Notes: a model not told the origin generated them from the sequence alone. A stretch of DNA of 64,000 nt from Atrina japonica (GCA_030159075.1 BROG01000476.1:434001-498000); one strand, 5' to 3'; positions 49,701 through 60,590 are shown, counted from the first letter of the stretch. Numbers and translations are program-made.

Positions 49701-50857
49701 GACAAGACATCTTAGAAATGTGTGGCATATCTTTCCTGTGCTGTGCAGGATTATTTACCCGACCCACATTTCCTTTCTTTGCTTTGGTTCCCGTTCTTCT
49801 GTGGTTTTATCAAAGTTTGACAAGAAGAAAGAACATTGCAAATATTATTTTTATTTTAATGACTGGAGTAATTCTGACTTTTATTTTATTTGTTGTAGTC
49901 GATTCTATTTATTACAGTAATTTGGACTTTGTGTCTTTAGTCGAGGAATTGAAATACTGCTTTATCAATACAGCAGAATCTGATCGTTGTAAATTCCAAT
50001 TACTCGTTTCCAGTATTACAGTTACTCCGTGGAATTTTATCATGTATAACACAAACCGGGACAATTTATCTCAACACGGACTACATCCAAAATACCTTCA
50101 TCTTTTAGTAAATCTACCATTGTTATTTGGTCCCATAGTTTTTAGTGTACTCCTGGTGTCTATACAGAACATCAGGACCGCATATCCGGGGAAAAAAGTC
50201 TGGGCATTTGTAATATTCTTGATGACACCTATCACTCTTCTATCATTGTTTCCACACCAGGAACCTCGATTCTTGTTGCCTTTACTTCCAGTAATAGTCA
50301 TAATTTGTACAGCACAATTGGAAAACTCAAAATTTAGGAAGATCTTCTTCAAAATGTGGTTCATTTTCAACTTCCTTATGTGTGTTGTCTTTGGATTTTT
50401 ACATCAGGGTGGTGTTACGTCCTCTCTGCTTCATATACAAAAGTACAGTACAAATGTCACAGGACAGGTTGAGGATAGTGTTGTAATCAACACATTTACA
50501 CACACTGATAAATTTGTGTTCTATCACACTTACATGCCTCCGGGACATTTATTATTGACAAATGAAGAACAGATCATCGATCTGAAAGGAGAAAACATTG
50601 AGATGCTTGATAACAGAGTGCAACAGCTTCAAGGCAAATTAAGTGATAATAAACAGAATAGAACCATTTATATTCTTGTGCCAGGAACACTTGTCAAAAA
50701 GATCCCATTTAAGTATAAAATAGAACAAGTTTTTAGCCCACATTTATCATTAGAAGATCCTCCAGAGTTATCTCCCCTTTTTAGTCAACCTTCTTTTAGC
50801 AGTATTTTCATAGATTTAAAGAAACAGCTATCCCTGGTTATGCTTAAAGCTTTATGA
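46668..50857 (+). CDS. PIGZ: GPI mannosyltransferase 4 (PIG-Z/SMP3), two coding exons
   Basis: ER multi-pass membrane enzyme of glycosyltransferase family 22 that adds a fourth, side-branch mannose to the GPI-anchor precursor from dolichol-phosphate mannose. Exons 46668-46782 and 49188-50857 join in phase 1 to give 594 residues (human 579). Residues 6-19 are a hydrophobic leader segment. [10 protein letters not shown] (residues 23-32) is the GT22 catalytic acidic motif in the first lumenal loop. RTFTNSAE (138-145), [29 protein letters not shown] and [16 protein letters not shown] are blocks shared with PIG-Z proteins. The soluble C-terminus has [14 protein letters not shown] and [15 protein letters not shown]. 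An insert of Lys-rich residues (about 158-205) replaces the human loop there. The start is the only ATG in exon 1 before the motif, but an upstream exon could extend it. Confidence 0.92.
47580..48616. mobile_element. TIR element A: TTTAGCTCACCTGAGCC ends
   Basis: TTTAGCTCACCTGAGCC (47580-47596) and its exact complement GGCTCAGGTGAGCTAAA (48600-48616) bound 1,037 bp. The interior has no ORF. It carries 'gggtggatctaaggttgggc' and its rough complement further right, so the inverted similarity extends inward. Confidence 0.75.
47842..48836. mobile_element. TIR element B: 'aggcccaagaggccc' ends, interlocked with A
   Basis: Left end aaacaagaggcccaagaggc, 'cctcaatcgctcacctgaga', 'accatctacaaatgtg'. 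The right end at 48740-48836 is the inverted version ('cacatttgtagatggtaatc', 'aggtgaacgaattgggccca', 'tttgagcatcttgttt'). The right end lies outside element A while the left lies inside it. A related end is at 58305. Confidence 0.7.
49188..50857 (+). CDS. PIGZ: PIGZ exon 2 (bulk of the enzyme)
   Basis: Acceptor T-run + GCAG, then [20 protein letters not shown] and on to MLKAL and TGA: 556 codons after the junction codon with no intron. Eight or so hydrophobic segments are visible (for example [40 protein letters not shown]). Confidence 0.95.
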
Positions 50858-51008
50858 TGCATTTGTTTGTACTTTCAATGGCATAGTAGATGTGATATGT
50901 CAAAGAATACTTACTACATTGGTAGGAGTTCATAGCAGAAGTCATATTTGTGGCACTTCACTTATAAAAGTTATAGCTGGTGATATCTCTATCAATTTCA
51001 TTAAAAAA

Positions 51009-51426
51009 AACAATCTCTCACTGCTCCCATTTTCTGATATCTCATAGAGGATCTAACACAATTAGCTATGGGGTCATTTGCAAGTGACCTCTCATAGATG
51101 TGTAATGCGTGTATAAAATAAATGGCAGAGAGATGTAATTTATTTTATAGAAAGGAAACTGTCATTTCGCATAGTTCTATTGAATTTCATTGATGATTCA
51201 AACCTATCCAAGGTTATGAAAAGATTTTGTGTGCTTTGTGTTATTTATAATGTTAAAAATGTTTACGTCTCTTTGCCATTGGATTGCTTATAAGATAGTG
51301 TAAGTCACATTTTCAATGGTCCAAAATGATACACATACAAGGTCATCCGCATGTGACCCTATAGCAGATTGCGTTAGATCCTGTATGCCACACATATCAG
51401 AAATGAGAACAATTAGAGATTGGTTT
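51009..51426. mobile_element. MITE-like inverted repeat in the PIGZ 3' region
   Basis: Left arm 'aacaatctctcact', 'cattttctgatatctcatag', 'aggatctaacacaattagct', 'atggggtcatttgcaagtga'. The right arm is the inverted, diverged version ('tcatccgcatgtgaccctat', 'agcagattgcgttagatcct', 'atcagaaatgagaac', 'aattagagattggttt'). Arms are about 90 bp. Confidence 0.65.
51117..51122 (+). promoter_or_regulatory. PIGZ: Candidate PIGZ poly(A) signal inside the MITE
   Basis: AATAAA 260 nt after the stop, the first canonical hexamer downstream. A weaker ATTAAA occurs near 51000. Confidence 0.35.
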
Positions 51427-51429
51427 TTA

Positions 51430-52780
51430 ATTAGATTGTTTCTCCATATAATTGAAAAATGTTTGATGGGATTTAAAGCAATGATGAACAAAAAAGCTTA
51501 GTAAATCCACCACATTGTATCAAGACCAGAAGTACATGTAATATAAGAAATATCATAAAGGGAGGTAATTCCGATAATGTGAAAAAAGACAGGCAGATTT
51601 TCACTACATATGTTTATAATATACTTTTATTTATGAACACTATGAGTTAATATGATTTTTAAAAGAAAGTATCTTCTGTTACCATGACAATACAGCAAAA
51701 ATACATTTTCTGTATTTTTATATATACAATGAAATATTTAGAAAATGTAGTTAACTGGTAAATATCCATGAAAAACATAAATGTCATTTGTTGGAAGTTC
51801 AGAATTATTTTGCTTTGTAAAGTGCCATATTGACCTAGCTCAATGAGAAGCATATGGTTCCAATCTGACAGAACATCCATAATTAAAAATGTGTAAATAT
51901 ATTTTTCAAGAGGGTGAAATTGAGTAGAATCTTGTGATTACAGATTAAATATTTTATACAAGGAACAGCAAATGTTGTGCAATATACTGTACAGTTGCTT
52001 TTATTCACAGGAGGGGATGGGGGGTAATTTCCCTATATTCAAGTCAAAGAAAATACTGTGAATTTAAATACCCATGATATTAATAATGTAACACCTATGA
52101 ATTATCAGAAATACAATTCGTAACCAGTCTTATGCAAAATTTAATACCAATGAATAAGTTCCTTTTAGGAAAAAAACGAAATGTTCTCCCTGTGAAATTA
52201 AACAACTGTACAGTACTTCTTTTCTACATTAAACTATTTATACAAATTTGAATCTCTGCATTCTTCATGATAAACATGATGATATACATTTGTATATGGT
52301 AAATTGATCCATACACCCCGGAAGGCATATTTGGTTGGGACTGTAATACATATATGTAGGCCTATTGAACAGGCCTGCATTATGGAGGCGAGTGTCATTA
52401 TACATTGCTATGGAGTATATATGTGTATTTTGTTATGGAATTGCCATTATTCCAAAATAACTCCCTCGATTGGTCCAAAAAAAGATTCTGCAACATGAAA
52501 GTACCTGGGTTGGCTCCCAAGCAAGATGTTCATTTCAAAGGTCTATGGGTCAGTCCCTGAGCAAAATCTTAAACACAAATTAAGGTCCCTGCGACATTGG
52601 AAATTGAAAGTGTTTGTTACAGCTGACACACAAGACAACTTCCAAGCTTGTCCCACTCCATTCAGAAATTCAGCTGCAACTTCATGTATACTATTTTTTT
52701 TGTAAAATACCATGTATTAAATTTGTACCTCCCGTTTTCTGCATTTCTAAGAGTTTGCTTGAACCAACAAGAACTTTGAA
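51430..52780. other. No gene seen
   Basis: AT-rich with only short frames. A short G-rich tract is at 52012-52024. Confidence 0.45.
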
Positions 52781-52789
52781 CATGTGTGT

Positions 52790-53670
52790 CATGACGCACA
52801 CTTAGGTCTTTGACAAGAATTGTGTGAAATATTTTCCTCCAAGGTAACACAAAATATTGACCAATTAAGGTTTCTGGCCTTGTTGTGACCTCCATTTAGT
52901 AGATATGACCTTGGCTTAAGGTCATGTGATGTCACACCATTGGTTATAGTTGAATAGAATATACATCAATACAAAATCCTGTAACTCTCCTTTAATTTGA
53001 TGAGTCTCAAACAGTCATCATTTTTTAGCAAAATGAGGCACCTAACAGACTTGAATGGTCACCCAAGTCAAATCATACTAAAATTTGGCCTCTACTGAAG
53101 CCCCCATGAGTACTAGCCACTTTTTGTTCAAAAGCATTATGCGGCTTTGAACCATTGATTCTTCAGGATGAAAATAATGTCTAAAAATTCTTGAAAAACT
53201 TATATTTGACTTAGGTGCCTTGACCTTTGACCCCATGACCTTGAAACTTTGTTACCATAATCCTTGGATAATTCATGGCAACTTCCTAATACATGTATAT
53301 GTATACATAAAGTAATTTAAAGCACCAGATTGAAAGCTCATTTATGAACAGACTGCTAGTAGTCATGTGCTCACTTTTAAATTTTCAATTTTCAATTTAA
53401 AAGTTAGCAAATAAAAATATTTATGTAACAATCATGCATATTATTTGAGAGAAATCTGCTAATTGGTTCATGAGATGATATTTAAAAAGCTGTATAAGTA
53501 CCATTTTTGGGGCCCTTATGGGTACTAGTCCCATTTCATTGCATATCTTAAACCAGCTTCACATGGGGGTAGTGAAATATGACCATTTGTTCTTGAGAAG
53601 AAAACAAGTCAACAACAGACTACTGACAAAAGACCATAGCAATAGGTCATCATGAGCCTTTGGTGTATGA
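52790..53670. repeat. Dispersed repeat related to 7850-8480
   Basis: Contains 'gtgccttgacctttgacccc', 'atgaccttgaaactttgtta', 'ccttggataattcatggcaa' and 'caataggtcatcatgagcct'. The same phrases occur in the left-hand repeat. Non-coding. Confidence 0.5.
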
Positions 53671-54139
53671 TAGTGTTGAAAATTGGATCATAGAGTCCCA
53701 GATCTTGTAGTGGGCTAGTAAAATAGGTAAAGGATCATACAGTCCCGGATGATGTAGTAGGCTAGTAAAATATGTAAAAGATCATATATCACCAAAGCCA
53801 TCAGTGATATGGAAATGTTGAGATGTGCCGTTCAGACCGTTTTAAGCTGTGGAGCGGCACAATAAGTATGACACCAAGAAACCTAATGATATCACTAAAA
53901 TAAACCCAAACCGGTGCCCAAACCGTCTTCCACACTATATTCTGTCATTATAAAATACAATCGGAAAAAGCCTAAATAGAACATGAAATTGCTATTTCAC
54001 CAGCTTCAATATTCAAGAATAAGCATATCAACTTTATAGCACAAAATAATTGTGTTGGATGAAAAGAGAGACATTTTTTGCATCATAGACAACTATTTTT
54101 TCATTGAATGTGGTACCCGAAAATTTAAATATCTAGTCA

Positions 54140-54860
54140 TTGCTTCTCATGATACTTCATTTAGAAGCTTCTAAAAAGAAGAAAAAGCAAGCAGTGGTCT
54201 TTAATTTGATATTTAGGTATATCGACGACGTTTTGTCAATTACTAGTAATAATGACAATTTTTGCACATGTCTGTGCGATATATTCCAACACAACAGAAT
54301 CAAGCTCCCTACTTGGACATTTTTCTTACTATAGAAATAGAGGGGGAATTAACAATCAGGCTGTATGACAAATACGATAATTTCCGTTTTCTCTTCGTAA
54401 ATTTTCCACATTTAAGTAGTGATATCCCGCAATCACCTGCATACTTAATGATCCAATATGCCAGGGCATGTTCAACATATGAACATTGCATTTATATAGG
54501 CAAACTACACACTGATTAGTTATTGTCAAGGGATATCGAGAATCGTGTTTGATGTCAACGTTCTGCAAACTTCACGGTCGGTATAATGACCTTTTTTGCA
54601 GTAACTATGTATCACTAAATGAAATGTTGTTGAGTTGGCTGTACAAATTGTGACTAAGATTTATTCCTCTCTTATTTCATTTGAATTTAACTCTGGATTC
54701 AAGGTGGGTGTGATCGGTTAACGGTGGATGCTAACTCCCCCATGGTACCGGTACCATCTCTAGCTTTCCGGAGGTCCGTGTTTGTCAAATATATTCACCG
54801 GATTTACTGTATCCTTAACTTACTGAAGATTTATACTTTGGTACCAGTGTTTTTTTATAT
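54140..54860 (+). pseudogene. Penelope-like element, RT 3' half plus 3' region
   Basis: Frames read KKKKQAVVFNLIFRYIDDVL with the catalytic YIDD, then after a 1-nt shift PYLDIFLTIEIEGELTIRLY, DKYDNFRFLFVNFPHLSSDI and IQYARACSTYE. These are the conserved post-catalytic blocks of Penelope-like RTs. Downstream (54640-54850) lies the family's non-coding 3' block. No GIY-YIG endonuclease is visible. 5'-truncated and frameshifted. Confidence 0.75.
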
Positions 54861-55024
54861 GATACTAAAACGATTAGTATTAGATATATGTATTTACAAA
54901 TTATTCTCAGAATGATGAATTCTTGTGAGTACACAGTTTCTAATTTAAACTTATGTCAGTTTATGAACGTCCAAGATGAGCGGTAGTTCGAATTTGTGCA
55001 ATGTAGAACTAAAATACAATTGAG

Positions 55025-55260
55025 TAATAATGGGCACTTTTTTATATCAGAAATTTGATTTTTTATATCAAATAATACTACATAGTATTTATGTCAGAAA
55101 ATGATTTTCTGATAAAAAAAATCGAATATCTGATATCAAAAAATGAATTTGTGATATCAGATATTTGATTTTTTTATATCAAAAAATGATTTTTTTAATA
55201 TCAGAAAATAGTGAATAAATACTAAAACGGCGCCCCATACATATCGGTTCTGCCAAAATT
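55025..55260. repeat. 'ttttttatatcagaaa' degenerate repeat, copy 1
   Basis: Alternating 'gattttttatatcaaa' and 'tgatatcagaaaa' ending in 'agaaaatagtgaataaatac', 'ggcgccccata', 'ctgccaaaa'. Confidence 0.65.
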
Positions 55261-55489
55261 TTTACTTCACATTTCAAGAAAAAACGAACAATGGAAATTT
55301 CAGCAATAAAATGTGACATTATGAAAAGATAATGCGATTTCATACGCTATGTTATAGGACTAGCTGGTCTTGGGACGTCCAACTTTCATTTCCCTTGAAC
55401 ACGTACACAGCTGACGTCTGAAATTAGTAACAATTACACGTGGTTGATTGATGTGGGGGATATTACATCGAATTCTTGTATCAGAAAAT

Positions 55490-55580
55490 AGAGGTTATTT
55501 TTATATAAAAAATCCATTTTTGATATAAGAATTTTTTAATATAAAATAATACTACATATTTTTATATCAGAAATATGAAA
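55490..55580. repeat. 'ttttttatatcagaaa' degenerate repeat, fragment
   Basis: Same vocabulary, cut by the Penelope-like fragment that follows. Confidence 0.5.
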
Positions 55581-55599
55581 ATTCTCATATTCTAAAGTA

Positions 55600-56160
55600 T
55601 AAATATTTAGGATATCCAGGATGTAGATACAAATCTGGTAAAAATGGACAAACACGGACCTCAGGAAACCAAGAGGTGGGATCAGGTACCATGGAGGAGT
55701 AAGCTTCCCATGTCGACCAGTAACACCCGTCGTGAGTCCACGGTCAAATCAAATTAAAACATGTGAGGAACGATTCCTCGTCACAATTGGTACAGACGTT
55801 TCAACAACCGCCAAGGAAAAGGCAACTCAGCATTTCACTTGGTGAAACAGAGTAATTGCAGACTATTATATCGACCGTAAAATATGCGGAACGTTGACAT
55901 CAAACACGGTTTTCGATATCCCTGTGTCAATAATATGTCAGTGAGTAGTTTACATCTGTACATGAAATGTTCATATGTTGAACACACGCCTTGGCATATC
56001 GGATCATTTGTGAAATATAAACTCCATATGCGGGTGACGGGATAGTACTACTTAAATGTGGAAAATTTACGATGGGAAAGTCGAAATCGTCACGTTTGTC
56101 GTATAGCTTAGTTGCCAATTTTTCATCTGTATCTATAGTAAGTAAAATATCTAAGTATGA
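55600..56160 (-). pseudogene. Penelope-like element, RT 3' fragment, opposite orientation
   Basis: On the minus strand: ASYLDILLTIDTDEKLATKL, YDKRDDFDFPIVNFPHLSST, IPSPAYGVYISQMIRYAKAC, then loss of frame, then the family 3' block (cctcgtcacaattggtacag complement, 'tggatcccacctc'-type end) to about 55600. The copy preserves more canonical residues than the one at 54.1 kb. Confidence 0.75.
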
Positions 56161-56345
56161 AGCGTGTTTTCTAATATCAAAAACGATTTTTTTTTATATA
56201 AAAAACTCGAATTTCTGCTATCAAATAAAATCACCTCTATTTCCTGTTATAAAAAATCGAATTTTCAAAAATTCGATTTTTTTATATCAGAAAATAGTGA
56301 TTTAATACTTAAACTGTGCCCCATATTCTGTACTGCCAAAAACCA
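56160..56345. repeat. 'ttttttatatcagaaa' degenerate repeat, copy 2
   Basis: Ends 'atcagaaaatagtgatttaa', 'tgtgccccatattctgtact', 'gccaaaa', matching the end of copy 1. Confidence 0.6.
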
Positions 56346-56599
56346 AAACTATCCAATTTGATATAAACTTCTCTTTACGTAACTATCAATTTACTTCTCT
56401 TTCTAAACTGATACACATCACTCTTTTAAATGTTTCTTTCTTTAACATTATCTTGACAGGCATGCACTTTGTTATCTGTCCTGGATATATTTCCTAATTA
56501 CTGCTGATACAGATCGACTATTAAGAATAAGTTGTCTCATTAATTAAAGTTCTCTCTCTTACCAGTTTGGCGTATCAATTGTTCACATGCCGACTTTTG

Positions 56600-57025
56600 C
56601 ACATGTGCAATAATTTTGCATATATGCAAATTTACTCACGTATGCAAATCACGCCACGTGAAAGCATTTGCGTCTGTGAGTAAAAATACTACATGTGCAA
56701 ATTTGCATTTGGTCTGGACTATATGCAAATATATTTTTGCATTCAAAAAATGTACATTTGCATGCAAAAAATATACATTAGTATGGCGTGTCAAACGTTG
56801 CAATATTCAAAAAATATAATTTGCATTCAAAAATATACATTTGCATTAAAAAAATATACATTTGCATTCAAAAAATGTACATTTGCATTCAAAAAATATA
56901 CATTTGCATTAAAAAAAAATGTATTTGCATTCAAAAAATATACATTTGCATTAAAAAAAAATGTATTTGCATTCAAAAAATATACATTTGCATTCGAAAA
57001 AAATATCATTTGCATTCAAACAATG
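56600..57025 (+). repeat. ATTTGCAT tandem array, left
   Basis: About thirteen ATTTGCAT octamers between 56696 and 57017, mostly in a 20-23 bp unit 'cattcaaaaaatatacattt(g)', with two or three more ATGCAAAT copies just upstream (56625-56650). Confidence 0.85.
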
Positions 57026-57556
57026 CATTCTGGGTAGACTGTTGTGACGACGGTTTTCATTGGTTGCTAAATATAACCCTCGGGGAAATCCTCTTACTTG
57101 CCTGAAGCGGGTTCACTCGGCAACAGGCATGTGCTCATGAGGAACCATAACTTAGACTCGGCAATGATGACGCCGATCTGCCTGTCCATCACAGAACCTG
57201 ATTTTTATAAGTTATAAGAACTTGTTTTTTCAATCGTTGTAGAATAAATAAGTTTATATTACATCTACAGTAACCTCCATAAAACCTGGAAGTGATTCGG
57301 TCACAGCTACTGTCTGTGAACTTAGAATTGGTTGGCGAAAAGTCGCCGTTAAATTAGTTGTTCACTCAATTTTCACAAAAAAGATATCTTCTTGTAGCAC
57401 TCTTTTTGTCGTAATAGGAAATAAATAAACATGCATTCTATATTCATCAGCGATATATAAAGCTAATATCGCTGATATTCATTAATAAAAAAAAATCCTT
57501 CTTTGAGACTAGTAACAAAAACGGCCGTATTACGTAACGTCATGACGTTACTCTCG

Positions 57557-57598
57557 GCAGCGATATATAAAGCTAATATTAGCTTTATATATCGCTGC
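57557..57598. repeat. 42-bp perfect palindrome
   Basis: gcagcgatatataaagctaa followed by its exact complement with no loop (tattagctttatatatcgctgc shared across the axis). A half copy 'cagcgatatataaagctaat' with a shortened partner lies at 57449-57472. Confidence 0.92.
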
Positions 57599-57854
57599 TC
57601 TCGGTAGTAAATTACTAGTCTCAAAGAAGGAAAAAATTTCATTTTCGATTTCAACATATATATTTTTTTTAAATCTGTTACGACAAAACAAGTGCTGTTC
57701 AAAAATGTTATGAACATCTATACAATTTTAATGACGATTTTTCGTTGACCAACTCTAAGTTCACAGACAGTAGGGACATGACTCTTTGATCAATGAATCC
57801 CCCCGGGTTATATTTAGCAACCAATGAAAACCGTCGTCACAACAGTCTACCCAG

Positions 57855-58085
57855 AATGCATTGTTTGAATGCAAATGATATTTTTTTCGAATGCAAATGT
57901 ATATTTTTTGAATGCAAATACATTTTTTTTGAATGCAAATGTATATTTTTTGAATGCAAATACATTTTTTTAGAATGCAATTTTTTTTGCAAGCAAATGT
58001 ATATTTTTTTGCATGCAAATGTATATTTTTTGAATGCAAATGTACATTTTTTGAATGCAAATGTATATTTTTGAATGCAAATTAT
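57855..58085 (-). repeat. ATGCAAAT tandem array, right
   Basis: About nine ATGCAAAT octamers in 'tttttgaatgcaaatgtata' units, the inverted partner of the left array; two further units are mutated. Confidence 0.85.
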
Positions 58086-58299
58086 ATTTTTTGAATATTG
58101 CAACGTTTGACACGCCATATTAATGCAAAAGTATTTGAGGTGTGCAAATCTCGTCATGTAAACTCTTAGCATAATTTACATACGTACTGTGTTGTATCAA
58201 CGCGACAAATAATATAAAAACATTTTGGTCATTATCCGTTACTGACAAGTCACTCCAATTGTGTACACCATGGTGCCTAAAGGTAAAACAACAAAATTA

Positions 58300-58375
58300 A
58301 GAGGCCCAAGTGGGCCTATATCGCTCAGCTGCGCACTATCAACAAATTTGAAGTACAATATGTAGGTTAAATTAT
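58300..58375. mobile_element. End fragment of TIR element B family
   Basis: aagaggcccaagtgggccta, 'tatcgctcagctgcgcacta', 'caacaaatttgaagtacaat' resembles the left end at 47845. Confidence 0.5.
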
Positions 58376-58571
58376 ATACTAATTTTTAATTTCTAACACT
58401 TTTGGTTTGTTTCAGGCATTGGATCTTTAAGAAGGGGTAGAGGTAGAGGTAGAGGGCCATCAGCACTTGCTTCCTGTAAAGTTTATCAAAATATCTTGAG
58501 TGGTTTTAACAAAAAAAAATAATAAAATAGATAAATAAAAAACCAATAATAGCGTGAAAAACTGTCATACT

Positions 58572-58650
58572 CACATTTATTTATTTATTTGTTTATTTAT
58601 TTATTTATTTATTTGTTTATTTATTTATTCATTTATTTATTATTTTTCAG
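58572..58650. repeat. (TTTA)n microsatellite
   Basis: About 19 TTTA units with occasional TTTG and TTCA. Confidence 0.95.
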
Positions 58651-58799
58651 TCTTAAAAATTCATAAAATGTCAATAAATCGGATTTTGGTAAAATTTTTG
58701 CACAAAAATATTTCGGTCGAAAAACGCAAAATGTTAGAAGGCCTTGAGTACTTGCTTCCTGTAAAGGTTTGTCTAAATCTGTGAAAAGTTAACGACAGA

Positions 58800-60180
58800 C
58801 AATGTGTATATTTTCGGAACGTAAACGGAGCTTTATAAGTTTATAGTGTTCTCAATCCCTATTAAACTACTTGGACATTGTGCTCATAAAGTAGAAGACG
58901 GAAATGTTATAAATACCTGCTTGAAATTGGTTAAATGATTAATTAACTCATCCACCCCTAAAGACACATTTGGACTGGTCTAAATCATTTGATTTATATA
59001 AAAGACTATTGCTTTCAGGGTTTGATGAGTTAAAGGTAAAGATTGATGGAAAATAATCTATGTCTACCTGGCAATATTGATTAAGACGTGCTTTATTTTA
59101 TACAATGATAACACACGAAATAGTCAGTATAACCCAATCACTGCCACATGATGCAGCAGGGGCGTTCCATACAGGCCCGTCGGAACGGAATTCATATTGT
59201 TGGGAGGGATAGTTATAGGGGCAACGAAGAAAGAATTTAGTATTTTGATTTTATTGCAGTCAAGCCCCCCCCCCCTTCCCCCTCTTCAGACAGGCCCGTG
59301 GTGTAAGTTTTATCAGCTGTGATGAAATTATGGGGAATTTTTTTTTTTTTTCACATATATGTATTTTACTTGCTCGGATGATGTTTACGCAATTGCATTT
59401 TTGATGTTATAAAACGTAGCTACGCCACTGGAAAGGGGATTGTCGTTGTGATATATTCTTCCATGGTCATTTAATTTATGTTACGATATCTGAGATTTTC
59501 TCTTCTTCAAATGAACGTTGAAGTGACAGTTAATTAACCGTTAAAGGTATTGACAGCCAATTACAACATCAAAGCAGTGAACTCCCCCCGTTTTACATTT
59601 CCGTAAACATTTAGCTCTGCTTTCCTCGTGTTAATATCAAATAATGGAATATCCTTATCTCCCCTATTGACAATGAATTTGTTTGACTGCTAGTGAGCAT
59701 AGTTCACGGAACGGACGACTCCGTGCATGAGATCTAAGCAAGGTAAGCCAAACAAATTGCGTCTTATACAAAATTTTATATTTTGAGAATAAACTTTAGT
59801 AGTGTATATTGCTTATATTTAAAAAACAATGTTTACAATTTTATAATATAGCAACGAAAATTTGGACATGATTAATGATATACTATTGAAACTTAATGTG
59901 TGAAACCCCTATCCAACAACCTGGTCGAATAGAGTGTAAACATGAGTTATTCTCGCGTAAATGTGTTTGGTTCAAACATATTTTATTTGTCACAATTTTT
60001 TTTTACAAGTAATCATAATACACAAGGATTTATAGAATGAATGGATCGGGGGGGGGGGAGCTAAAAGGGGCATTTAGGGGGGGGGGAGCTAAAAGCTTTA
60101 TATAAAGCTCGACACTTCCTCTCCTAAGTTACATAATGAGCATTTAGAGTCGTTCAACTCACAACCTTTTTTGTTCGTTT
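58800..60180. other. No gene seen; poly-G and poly-C patches
   Basis: Contains a C run at 59265-59277 within 'caggcccgt' repeat-like flanks (59176 and 59291) and two G runs at 60047-60090 sharing 'ggggggagctaaaag'. Confidence 0.45.
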
Positions 60181-60184
60181 GTTT

Positions 60185-60425
60185 GCATTTTATTGTTGTT
60201 TAACGTCCCACTCAACCTTGGGCGAATATTTCACTCGTATGTAAATTAAGACATTCACCAAATGCCGGTGTAAAGGGCTTCAAAAAATAGTTTGTACTTA
60301 AGCCTAAGTACAAATCTCGACACTATAAAAAAATACGACCATTGAGCAGTGAGGATTCTTTAACGTGCCGACACCTACTGTGACACTAGATCTCGATTTT
60401 TACAGTCTCATCCGAAGGCCCCAGT
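60185..60425 (-). mobile_element. SINE family B body, inverted copy
   Basis: 'gtttaacgtcccactcaa', 'acattcaccaaatgccggtg', 'ccattgagcagtgaggattc', 'tttaacgtgccgacacctac', 'tgtgac' is the complement of the body at 34760-34900. Confidence 0.65.
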
Positions 60426-60449
60426 AATGCAATATGAGTTGGGATGAAA

Positions 60450-60590
60450 AAGAAAAACAAGTAAAATGACAAACTTTCTCACAAAAATCGGCTTAGGTTC
60501 CAGCGGGACTCGAACCTGCGCTGACAGGAAGTGAGAGACGTCATGGTTTAAAACGCAATGCTCTAACCACTCACACCACCCCCACTTTTT
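60450..60590 (-). mobile_element. SINE family A head and body start, inverted copy
   Basis: Complement shows the A-box segment 'tggttagagcattgcg', B box GGTTCGAGTCCCGC, 'ggaacctaagccgattttt' and 'gtgagaaagtttgtca'. Directly joined to the family B body at 60185-60425, giving a composite. Confidence 0.72.

Larger units (their letters stand above)
56782..58119. mobile_element. 1.34-kb Foldback-like element with nested inverted repeats
   Basis: Outer ends tatggcgtgtcaaacgttgc (56782) and gcaacgtttgacacgccata (to 58119) are exact complements. The arms continue through the octamer arrays, then 'gcattctgggtagactgttg', 'tgacgacggttttcattggt', 'tgctaaatataaccc' on the left and its complement at 57806-57860. 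Further in, 'actgtctgtgaacttaga' (57310) pairs with 57755-57772, and 'ccttctttgagactagtaa' (57496) with 57611-57629. No transposase ORF. Long inverted repeats made of tandem subrepeats are the hallmark of Foldback-type elements. Confidence 0.8.

Noticed and set aside
52614..52895. Overlapping frames on both strands
   Set aside because: No motif; lies at the edge of a dispersed non-coding repeat.
56693..58172. Frames of repeated 'FKKYTFAFKKCTFA' or 'CIQKIYICIKK'
   Set aside because: Produced by the octamer-containing subrepeat of the Foldback-like element; not genes.
15432..60590. tRNA genes suggested by A and B box motifs
   Set aside because: The heads lack a full cloverleaf and are always followed by the SINE body; they are tRNA-derived SINEs.
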